Assembly: GCF_900573985.1 (NCBI RefSeq)
Contig: NZ_UWOK01000001.1
Location: 1,674,001-1,738,000 of the forward strand
DNA length: 64,000 bases
Direction: 5' to 3'
Source of the DNA: Campylobacter showae
Lineage (GTDB): Bacteria; Campylobacterota; Campylobacteria; Campylobacterales; Campylobacteraceae
The notes beneath the pieces are model-generated. The model worked only from the letters and a program-made list of their open reading frames with translations, was not told the DNA's origin and searched no databases. Position 1 is the first letter of the stretch. Every line of letters begins with the position of its first letter. Shown here piece after piece: positions 57,740-64,000 of the stretch. The translations under genes and the position numbers were made by a program.

Positions 57740-58144
57740 TTACTTCTTGATTATATTTGCTAGCGTAATTGTATCTAAAAAATCGTCGATTTTAGACTGA
57801 AGCGCGCTAAACATCGGCCAAATTTGACACATTCCGCCCTTACTAGAGGCACAGCTATCAGCCGAGATCGAGCACTCAAATACCGCCATTTTACGCTTTT
57901 CTGCGCTTTCGATTATTCTTTTTATACTGATTTCTTCAGGCTTTTGCGCGAGCATAAATCCGCCGTTTGCGCCCTTAAACGAAACCAAAATGCCTTCTCT
58001 AGCCAAATTTTGCAAAATTTTAGCCAAAAAGCTTTTTGATATCTCAAGCTCGCCCGACATCGTATCGACGTCTGACGGAGCGTCTTTTTGCGCTATGTAA
58101 ATCAGTGAAAGCAGCGCGTATTCGCTTGCTTTTGTCAAAAGCAT
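57740..58144 (-). CDS. Rrf2-family transcription regulator
   Basis: A 134-residue winged-helix protein: TKASEYALLSLIYIAQKD at the start, ISKSFLAKILQNLAREGILVS as recognition region and GANGGFMLA wing. Three cysteines near residues 91, 98 and 106 (ECSISADSCASSKGGMCQ) match the [Fe-S] ligands of IscR/NsrR-type members, so redox or iron-sulfur sensing is likely. It lies 3 bases before flhA and could be co-transcribed; targets unknown. Confidence 0.88.
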   Translation of the reverse strand: MLLTKASEYALLSLIYIAQKDAPSDVDTMSGELEISKSFLAKILQNLAREGILVSFKGANGGFMLAQKPEEISIKRIIESAEKRKMAVFECSISADSCASSKGGMCQIWPMFSALQSKIDDFLDTITLANIIKK

Positions 58145-58248
58145 AAATTCCCCTTAAATTTTTTGCGGATATTTTATTAAATTTTATCTGCAAATTTGAT
58201 TAAATCAATATTTTTTAAAACAGGCGCCGCATTTTTTGATTTTTATGA

Positions 58249-58254
58249 TATAAT
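58249..58254 (+). promoter_or_regulatory. -10 box of rpsO
   Basis: TATAAT preceded by a periodic T-rich stretch (TTTTTTGATTTTTATGA), the usual look of a Campylobacter sigma-70 promoter, 34 bases before the rpsO start. Confidence 0.6.
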
Positions 58255-58288
58255 CGCCTTTTTTAATCTCACCAATCAGGAGGTCATT

Positions 58289-58561
58289 ATGGCTTTGGAT
58301 TCGGCTAAAAAAGCAGAAATTGTTGCGAAATTCGCTAGAAAAGAAAAAGATACTGGTTCTCCGGAAGTTCAGATCGCATTGCTAACAGCAAGAGTCGAGG
58401 AGCTAACCGAGCACCTAAAAATCTACAAAAAAGATCACTCGTCTCGCCTCGGACTACTTAAAATAGTCGGCCGCAGAAAACGCTTGATGAAATATCTAAA
58501 AGCCAAAGATTACGCAGCTTACACAAAAGTTATCGCTGAGCTAAACCTCAGAGATAAATAA
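58289..58561 (+). CDS. rpsO: 30S ribosomal protein S15
   Basis: A 90-residue protein binding 16S rRNA and S6/S18. Start at ATG 58289 ([12 protein letters not shown]) after CAGGAGG; the longer frame from 58196 runs through the promoter. Signature [20 protein letters not shown] and [19 protein letters not shown] are visible. A terminator follows directly. Confidence 0.97.
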   Translation: MALDSAKKAEIVAKFARKEKDTGSPEVQIALLTARVEELTEHLKIYKKDHSSRLGLLKIVGRRKRLMKYLKAKDYAAYTKVIAELNLRDK

Positions 58562-58565
58562 TCCT

Positions 58566-58587
58566 AAGCCCCAAATTCGGGGCTTTT
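58566..58587 (+). terminator. rho-independent terminator of rpsO
   Basis: AAGCCCC/GGGGCTT stem with loop AAATTC and a short T tail, 5 bases after the stop codon. Confidence 0.8.
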
Positions 58588-58799
58588 CATTCAAATTTTA
58601 CTCTTTTACTCGTTTAAAAATTTAACACGTCAATTTTTAGATTCATAAAATTTCTAGCAATAAAATCAAATTTACTATACTCTTACATTAAATTTATTCA
58701 ATTTTTCCCGCGCGCCACTCATCACACCCAATTTTTACCTTTCTAACCTTGAGCTAACTACGCTAAAGTTATCTAAATAAATTTTTTTAACTCTACCCC

Positions 58800-58829
58800 T
58801 TGACAATTATCCGCTCAATGTTGTATAAT
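58800..58829 (+). promoter_or_regulatory. sigma-70 promoter of hrcA-grpE-dnaK
   Basis: TTGACA (58800-58805) and TATAAT (58824-58829), both perfect, with an 18-base spacer. An unusually complete -35 for this genome, just ahead of a CIRCE operator. Confidence 0.8.
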
Positions 58830-58833
58830 GCGC

Positions 58834-58860
58834 CTAGCAATTTAAAGGAGAGAGTGCTAA
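58834..58860 (+). promoter_or_regulatory. CIRCE operator (left half degenerate)
   Basis: CTAGCAATT - 9 bases - GAGTGCTAA. The right half is the perfect consensus; the left half keeps TAGCA and loses CTC. Spacer length is the canonical nine. The AAAGGAGA ribosome site lies in the spacer, so HrcA bound here would block the start region. It sits immediately before the hrcA ATG. Confidence 0.8.
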
Positions 58861-58862
58861 AT

Positions 58863-59642
58863 ATGATAAAGGTGAGCAAGCGAGATCTGATACTTGATTC
58901 TATCATTCAAGCTTATCTTAGCGACAATGCTCCGATCGGATCTAGCGAGCTTGGTTCGCGCATGGCGATGTCGATCCCGGCCTCTACGATCAGGGTTTAT
59001 TTTAAAAAGCTCTCCGACGAGGGCGCGATTACGCAGTTTCACGTTAGCGGCGGCAGGATACCGACGGCTGCGACGATGAGGGGTTATTGGCGAGCTAGGT
59101 TAAATTTTGGCGAGACGCTAGATATCGCAAATCCAAGCCTACTAAAGTTGCTAAGCGATAAATTTGAAATTTACGCTATGGTTTTTGAAAGCAAAGCCCA
59201 AACGCTAAACGAGGTCTTAAATTTAAACAATAGATTTTTGATTTTGAGCTTTGGCGAGGACGAGATCGCGCTCAAATTTAACTCGAAGGTAGAGAAATTT
59301 TTGAGCAATCTCATCGGCATAGACCTGGGCAGACTCGAGCTTACCTGTATGCAGGTGGGTCTAAACGAGCTAAGAAACAAGATAGCCGAGCTAAAGCGCA
59401 CTAAAATTCGCTTTTTAGAAAACGAAAGGGTTGCGCTTGAAATTTTCGGAGAGAGTTTTAAAAACGCGCTAAGCCCTAGCTTTGAGATGGTTTTTGATTC
59501 GAATTTAGTCTTTTTCAGCGAGAACTATCTAGGCATGAAACTAGACGTAAATTTTGAGGGTAAAGAGGCTAAAATGCTTTGCGCGGGCAGTATTTATAAT
59601 GATTATGAAAGATTTTTAAACAACCTAAAGGAGGCGGCATGA
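58863..59642 (+). CDS. hrcA: heat-inducible repressor HrcA
   Basis: Represses the chaperone operon by binding CIRCE. Start at ATG 58863 (MIKVSKRDL), directly behind CIRCE; the frame from 58800 overlaps the promoter. The 259-residue protein has the winged-helix part (LILDSIIQAYLSDNAPIGSS, then SIPASTIRVYFKKLSDEGAI and FHVSGGRIPTA) and a shortened regulatory domain, as in other campylobacters. It overlaps grpE by 4 bases. Confidence 0.9.
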   Translation: MIKVSKRDLILDSIIQAYLSDNAPIGSSELGSRMAMSIPASTIRVYFKKLSDEGAITQFHVSGGRIPTAATMRGYWRARLNFGETLDIANPSLLKLLSDKFEIYAMVFESKAQTLNEVLNLNNRFLILSFGEDEIALKFNSKVEKFLSNLIGIDLGRLELTCMQVGLNELRNKIAELKRTKIRFLENERVALEIFGESFKNALSPSFEMVFDSNLVFFSENYLGMKLDVNFEGKEAKMLCAGSIYNDYERFLNNLKEAA

Positions 59643-60166
59643 ACGAGAATGAAAATGTAGAGCTTGAGCAGCAAATCCCGTCAAATTTCGACGAGAGCAT
59701 CAGCTTTGAGGGTCTAGACGCGAAGTACGTCGAGCTTCAAAAGCAGCTCGAGGAGCTAACGGATAAGTATTATAGAGCCAACGCGGACTTTGAAAACATC
59801 AAAAAGCGTTTTGAAAAGGAAAAAACAGACATCGCGACGTATGCAAACGAGAAATTCGCGCGAGATCTGCTTCCGGTGATAGATGCGCTTGAGATGGCGG
59901 TAAATTTTGAAACCGAAGGCGATGAATACGCGGCAAAAATCAAAGAAGGAATTTATATAACGATAGATCAGTTTAAAAAGTGTTTTGAAAAAAACGGTAT
60001 CACGCCGATCGAAACCGAGGGCGAATTTGATCCGAATTTCCACAATGCAATGCTGCAAGTAGAGAGCGAAGAGGTGGAAAAAGGCAAGATCGTGCAAGTG
60101 ATACAAAAAGGCTACCTCATCAACGGCAGAGTTTTACGACCTGCGATGGTATCGATAGCAAAGTAA
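59639..60166 (+). CDS. grpE: nucleotide exchange factor GrpE
   Basis: Releases ADP from DnaK. The 175-residue protein has the long N-terminal helix (KYVELQKQLEELTDKYYRAN) followed by ADFENIKKRFEKEK and the C-terminal beta domain with FDPNFHNAMLQVESEEVEKG and GYLINGRVLRPAMVSIAK. It overlaps hrcA and lies 31 bases before dnaK. Confidence 0.95.
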   Translation: MNENENVELEQQIPSNFDESISFEGLDAKYVELQKQLEELTDKYYRANADFENIKKRFEKEKTDIATYANEKFARDLLPVIDALEMAVNFETEGDEYAAKIKEGIYITIDQFKKCFEKNGITPIETEGEFDPNFHNAMLQVESEEVEKGKIVQVIQKGYLINGRVLRPAMVSIAK

Positions 60167-60197
60167 AAAAATAAAAATTTAGTAAAAAGGATCAACA

Positions 60198-62075
60198 ATG
60201 GCAAAAGTAATAGGCATAGACCTAGGAACGACGAATTCATGCGTAAGCGTGTATGAGCGAGGCGAGAGCAAGGTAATCCCGAACAAAGAAGGCAAAAACA
60301 CGACTCCTTCGGTCGTAGCTTTCACGGATAAGGGTGAAATTTTAGTAGGCGATAGCGCAAAACGCCAAGCAGTAACCAACCCTGAAAAAACCATCTACTC
60401 TATCAAAAGAATAATGGGTCTAATGAGCAACGAGAAAAATGCGCAGGAGGCTAAAGCTAGGCTGCCGTACCACGTCGTAGATAGAAACGGCGCGTGCGCT
60501 ATAGAGATCGCGGGCAAGGTCTACACTCCGCAAGAAATCTCGGCCAAAGTGCTAATGAAGCTAAAAGAGGATGCGGAAAGCTACCTGGGCGAAACCGTCG
60601 TAGACGCCGTCATTACGGTGCCTGCATACTTTAACGATAGCCAAAGAAAAGCGACTAAAGAAGCGGGAACTATCGCAGGACTAAACGTGCTTCGTATCAT
60701 AAACGAGCCTACTGCGGCGGCTCTAGCCTACGGCCTAGATAAAAAAGAGTCCGAAAAGATCATGGTTTACGACCTGGGCGGCGGTACGTTTGACGTTACC
60801 GTACTAGAAACCGGCGATAACGTGGTCGAGGTTCTAGCTACCGGCGGTAACGCGTTCCTAGGCGGCGATGATTTCGATAACCGCCTAATCGACTGGCTAA
60901 CGAGCGAATTTAAAAGCGACTCGGGCATCGATCTAAAAACCGACGTGATGGCTATGCAGCGCCTAAAAGAGGCGGCTGAAACGGCTAAAAAAGAGCTAAG
61001 CTCGGCTCAAGAAACGACGATAAATTTACCGTTTATTACCGCTGATGCTACGGGTCCTAAACACCTTACAAAGACGCTAACTAGGGCTAAATTTGAAGGT
61101 ATGATCGAGGATCTGGTCGCTCAAACGATCACCAAGATAAACGAGGTCGTAAAAGACGCCGGCCTAAGCAAATCCGATATCAAAGAAATCGTCATGGTGG
61201 GCGGCTCGACGCGCGTGCCTTTAGTTCAAGAAGAGGTCAAAAAGGCGTTTGGCAAAGAGCTAAATAAAAGCGTAAATCCGGACGAAGTCGTAGCTATCGG
61301 CGCGGCGATCCAAGGTGCGGTCATCAAAGGCGACGTGAAGGACGTGTTGCTACTTGACGTCACTCCGCTAAGCCTAGGTATCGAGACTCTAGGCGGCGTG
61401 ATGACGAAAATCATCGAAAAAGGCACGACTATCCCGGTCAAGAAAAATCAGGTATTTTCAACCGCCGAGGACAATCAAAGCGCCGTTACGATCCACGTAC
61501 TACAAGGCGAGCGCGAATTTACCCGCGACAACAAGTCTTTGGGTCAGTTTAACCTAGAGGGTATCCCTGCCGCTCCTCGCGGAGTGCCGCAGATCGAGGT
61601 CGAGTTTGACATCGACGCCAACGGCATCCTAACGGTCTCTGCTAAAGACAAAGCTACAGGCAAAGCCCAAAATATAACGATCTCAGGCTCAAGCGGTCTA
61701 AGCGAAGACGAGATCAACAACATGGTCAAAGACGCCGAGCTGCACAAAGAGGACGACAAAAAACGCAAAGACGCGGTGGAGGCTCGCAACCAAGCCGACG
61801 CGCTAGCGCACCAAACGCAAAAGAGCCTTGATGAGCTAGGCGAGAAAATACCTGCCGAGGATAGAGAGCGCATCCAAAAGGCACTTGATGAGCTAAAAGA
61901 GACGCTAAAAGACGAAAACGCGAGCAAAGAGCAGATCGACGCGAAGGTCAAAACTCTAAGCGAAGCCAGCCACAAGCTAGCCGAAGCGATGTATAAAAAA
62001 GACGGTGCTGCTGGCGAGCAAGCAAACGGCGGCAAGAAAAAAGACGACGACGTCATCGACGCCGAAGTCGAGTAA
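60198..62075 (+). CDS. dnaK: chaperone DnaK (Hsp70)
   Basis: ATP-dependent chaperone, 625 residues. Signatures: [16 protein letters not shown] at the start, [17 protein letters not shown] near residue 188, [18 protein letters not shown] near residue 332, the substrate domain [16 protein letters not shown], and an acidic tail ending in VIDAEVE. Last gene of the CIRCE-controlled operon; two terminators follow. Confidence 0.97.
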   Translation: MAKVIGIDLGTTNSCVSVYERGESKVIPNKEGKNTTPSVVAFTDKGEILVGDSAKRQAVTNPEKTIYSIKRIMGLMSNEKNAQEAKARLPYHVVDRNGACAIEIAGKVYTPQEISAKVLMKLKEDAESYLGETVVDAVITVPAYFNDSQRKATKEAGTIAGLNVLRIINEPTAAALAYGLDKKESEKIMVYDLGGGTFDVTVLETGDNVVEVLATGGNAFLGGDDFDNRLIDWLTSEFKSDSGIDLKTDVMAMQRLKEAAETAKKELSSAQETTINLPFITADATGPKHLTKTLTRAKFEGMIEDLVAQTITKINEVVKDAGLSKSDIKEIVMVGGSTRVPLVQEEVKKAFGKELNKSVNPDEVVAIGAAIQGAVIKGDVKDVLLLDVTPLSLGIETLGGVMTKIIEKGTTIPVKKNQVFSTAEDNQSAVTIHVLQGEREFTRDNKSLGQFNLEGIPAAPRGVPQIEVEFDIDANGILTVSAKDKATGKAQNITISGSSGLSEDEINNMVKDAELHKEDDKKRKDAVEARNQADALAHQTQKSLDELGEKIPAEDRERIQKALDELKETLKDENASKEQIDAKVKTLSEASHKLAEAMYKKDGAAGEQANGGKKKDDDVIDAEVE

Positions 62076-62081
62076 AAATTT

Positions 62082-62106
62082 AGCCCTTGTTTCTGCGAGG
62101 GCTTTA
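62082..62106 (+). terminator. terminator after dnaK
   Basis: AGCCCT/AGGGCT stem with a 10-base loop and TTTAA tail, 7 bases after the dnaK stop. Confidence 0.65.
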
Positions 62107-62153
62107 AGCTTAAATTTAAGGTTTCGGCGTTTTTACATGCCCTTAAATTTACT

Positions 62154-62183
62154 CCGCCCGTTAAATTTGACGGGCGGTTTTTT
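62154..62183 (+). terminator. second, stronger terminator after dnaK
   Basis: CCGCCCGT/ACGGGCGG stem with loop TAAATTTG and a TTTTTT tail. Confidence 0.85.
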
Positions 62184-62351
62184 ATAAATCTTTAAATTCG
62201 TTATCTCAAATTTACCCAATCCAAATTTGACCCCATGTAGTTTTCATCTGCTTATTTTTATAAAATTTAGCCCTTTTTTCAGCACAATCCTTAATCAAAA
62301 TCATCCGTTTAAACGACCGATTTAAATATAATCAAACAAAAAAGGTCTTAA

Positions 62352-62783
62352 ATGTATCTATTTTTCTTGATCGTTCATATTTTGAGCGCCGTCGCCTTCG
62401 TCGGTTACGTATTTTTCGACGTTTGTATATTTCCGTTTGCAAAAAAGCACGTAGACGAAGATACCCTCGCTCGCGTCAAAAAATCCTACACCAAAGGCAG
62501 CGCAAAGGTATTCGGTACGGCGTTTTTGCTGCTGATTATTAGCGGCGCTTATATGGCGAAGGATTATTTTGGCGGAGAGAATGGATGGCTCGGTAGTCCG
62601 TTTCAAATTTTACTCGCGACCAAGATCGGCGTGCTGGGACTAATGTGCCTAATCACGGCGATATCGCTATTTTTCGTCTATAAGCTTAAAAAGCCCGATC
62701 CCTTCGGCAAATACTCGCACGTCATCGCCCTTGTTTTGTGCGTCATAATGATAATCCTAGCAAAGCTAATGTGGAGGGTTTAG
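62352..62783 (+). CDS. four-helix membrane protein (CopD/HemJ-like appearance)
   Basis: A 143-residue protein with four predicted membrane helices. A histidine in the first helix (LIVHILSAVAFVGYVFFDV) and a late KYSHVIALVLCVIMI helix with another His are reminiscent of CopD- or HemJ-type proteins, but no signature is decisive. A basic cytoplasmic loop (RVKKSYTKGSAKVFG) follows helix 1. It stands alone behind AAAGGTCTTAA. Function left open. Confidence 0.65.
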   Translation: MYLFFLIVHILSAVAFVGYVFFDVCIFPFAKKHVDEDTLARVKKSYTKGSAKVFGTAFLLLIISGAYMAKDYFGGENGWLGSPFQILLATKIGVLGLMCLITAISLFFVYKLKKPDPFGKYSHVIALVLCVIMIILAKLMWRV

Positions 62784-62845
62784 GTAAATTTGACCGATTG
62801 CAATGTGCGATCAGATCGCCAAAGTCTAAATAGAAAACAAAAGAG

Positions 62846-62876
62846 CTTTAGCCGCCAAGGAGCGTAGCGGCTAAAG
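62846..62876 (-). terminator. terminator of flaC
   Basis: CTTTAGCCGC and GCGGCTAAAG form a 10-base perfect stem with an 11-base loop. Read leftward from flaC it is followed by CTCTTTTGTTTTC, a fair T-rich tail. Confidence 0.7.
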
Positions 62877-62892
62877 CGGTATTTAGCTAAAT

Positions 62893-63651
62893 TTAGCCCA
62901 AAAGCCTGTTAAACTGGCTTTGCAAGCTTGCGGTATTGTGCGCTTGCGCGAGGATAGCGGCGTTTGCTTGCAGGTCGTTTTGCTTAAAAGCGCTTAGATT
63001 TTTAGCGATGTCGTTATTTTGTAGCTGCGACTCGCTTTGCCTTAGCGCGACGTTTTTGGTTAGGCTCGCGTTGATGCCCGAGATGATGCCGTTTTGCGCC
63101 GCGCCGATCTCACCTCGCAGAGCGTTTACGCTACCGATAAATTTGCTCACACTCTCGCCGTTACTCACGTCTATACCGCTAAAATCGGGCGCGTTTAAAT
63201 TTACGCTCGCCGTACCGTTGCCGGTTAGGAAGCTCATCTGCCCGCCAAATACGTTTTTACCGTTAAAACTCGCCTGCTGCGTGCTCTCACTCATCGTGCC
63301 CACTAGAGCGTCCGCCTCGCTTTTTATCATCTTTTGCTGATCGGCGTTTAGGATGCCGCCGTTATATCTCACCGATAGCTCGCCGATGCGGTCGGCGCTT
63401 TGAGTGATATTTGCTAGCGTGGAGTCTGCGATCTGTAGGATGCCGATGGCGTCGTTTGCGTTTGCGACGCCCTGCTCTAGCGTGGAGCTTTGAGAGCGAA
63501 GCGAATCTGCGATAGCCAGATTTGCGCTGTCGATGCCGCTTAGAGCGCGCTGTGCGGAGATGTTATTTAGGGCTTTTGCGCTGTTGTTTTGAGCTTGTTC
63601 TAGGTACTGATTGCTTAGGCTTGAGTTTGCGGAAAAATTTCCCAGTTTCAT
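62893..63651 (-). CDS. flaC: FlaC-like flagellin homologue
   Basis: A 252-residue protein with flagellin-type ends but no central variable domain: NSSLSNQYLEQAQNNSAKAL and GILQIADSTLANITQSADRI in the N-terminal coiled part, and NDLQANAAILAQAHNTASLQ then SQFNRLLG at the C-terminus. C. jejuni FlaC is of this size and is secreted through the flagellar apparatus rather than forming the filament. Start at ATG 63651 (MKLGNFSAN) after AAAGGAGTGCAA; the longer frame lacks a ribosome site. Confidence 0.85.
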   Translation of the reverse strand: MKLGNFSANSSLSNQYLEQAQNNSAKALNNISAQRALSGIDSANLAIADSLRSQSSTLEQGVANANDAIGILQIADSTLANITQSADRIGELSVRYNGGILNADQQKMIKSEADALVGTMSESTQQASFNGKNVFGGQMSFLTGNGTASVNLNAPDFSGIDVSNGESVSKFIGSVNALRGEIGAAQNGIISGINASLTKNVALRQSESQLQNNDIAKNLSAFKQNDLQANAAILAQAHNTASLQSQFNRLLG

Positions 63652-63747
63652 TTGCACTCCTTTTAAATTTGACCCGATTTTAGCGAAAATTTGATTAAAA
63701 TTTGCTAGCGGCGAGCACAGCGTCAAATTTGAGCGTTTTAAGCAAAT

Positions 63748-64000
63748 TTACCGTCTAAATTTTAACTTGCCGCGAGGTTTTGTCGCGACTTCGTTTTCTA
63801 CCGCTTTTGCGCGATTTCTATACTCGTACGCTTTGCCCGCGATCGCCGCTAAAATCGCAACCCCTAAAAATATCCAAAGATAATACCTCTCCTCGCCGTC
63901 ATAGCTAGTAACCGCCTCAAAAACGAGCTCGCCCTGCGCCGGTACGAGCCGCTCGTCTTTTATCATCTTGCGGATATCCTCGCCGCTCAGATTTTTGCCG
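63748..64000 (-). CDS. membrane protein, 5' part beyond window edge
   Basis: The frame is open to the window edge (GKNLSGEDIRKMIKDERLVP), so the Met at 63966 is probably internal. The visible 84 residues hold one membrane helix (YYLWIFLGVAILAAIAGKAY) followed by a basic tail (KPRGKLKFRR). No family recognised from this piece. Confidence 0.55.
   Translation of the reverse strand, partial: GKNLSGEDIRKMIKDERLVPAQGELVFEAVTSYDGEERYYLWIFLGVAILAAIAGKAYEYRNRAKAVENEVATKPRGKLKFRR

Noticed and set aside
62352..62783. Naming the four-helix membrane protein HemJ or CopD
   Set aside because: Only general hydrophobic pattern and two histidines match; no family signature is decisive.

Overview
The window reads as chromosome of an epsilonproteobacterium of the genus Campylobacter, most like the oral, non-thermophilic group (concisus/showae/rectus/curvus type). 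This rests on gene content and order: ileS / short ORF / gatA / guaB; kdsB-thrC-lpxK-nadE-metallohydrolase; flhA-Rrf2-rpsO; hrcA-grpE-dnaK; cmoB beside a Cj0977-like hot-dog protein; and a flaC-type flagellin. Promoters show strong TATAAT boxes without a clear -35. The palindrome AAATTT is strikingly frequent in and between genes.

Layout. 0-9 kb: DUF1877 protein, periplasmic asparaginase, AzlCD exporter, Sel1-repeat protein, two flagellar rod genes with large hairpin repeats in front of them, rpoD, and a decayed membrane-protein gene. 9.8-18.5 kb: a FecBCD-type metal-chelate ABC operon behind a long operator-like dyad, two multi-pass membrane proteins, and an FbpABC-type Fe(III) ABC operon whose binding-protein and permease genes are frameshifted. 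18.6-28.2 kb: rhodanese, cinA, ileS, a 35-residue membrane microprotein, gatA, guaB, metX, xseB and a nitrilase-fold gene with a frameshift and missing catalytic residues. 28.6-33.4 kb: a periplasmic flavin reductase module (Tat-exported flavoprotein, separate tetraheme cytochrome, NapC/NirT quinol dehydrogenase) plus a second, frameshifted flavoprotein. 33.6-38.7 kb: two more members of the membrane family, PPK2, DsbD and tRNA-Gln(CTG).

38.78-45.48 kb is an integrated mobile element bounded by an 18-bp direct repeat of the tRNA-Gln 3' end. It carries a tyrosine integrase, a 27-codon leader ORF coupled to an HUH Rep-like protein, a small coiled-coil protein, three hairpins in front of a MobV-like relaxase gene, a strong terminator and four tandem 25-bp iteron-like repeats. 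It looks like an integrative and mobilizable element with its own rolling-circle replication gene.

45.6-64 kb is mainly core genome: YgbA-like protein, kdsB, thrC, cutA, lpxK, an aminotransferase-fold protein with His in place of the PLP lysine, nadE, metallo-hydrolase, hot-dog protein, cmoB, a lipoprotein, a DHH phosphoesterase, flhA, an Rrf2 regulator, rpsO, hrcA-grpE-dnaK behind a half-degenerate CIRCE, a small membrane protein, flaC, and a gene cut by the window edge.

Two patterns cross regions. First, at least five membrane-protein genes share a repeated unit of about 190 residues; one has two nonsense codons, one a frameshift and one a lost 3' end. Second, five genes carry single-base frameshifts in short homopolymer runs (seven sites). 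From sequence alone I cannot separate base-calling error from real decay or phase variation.
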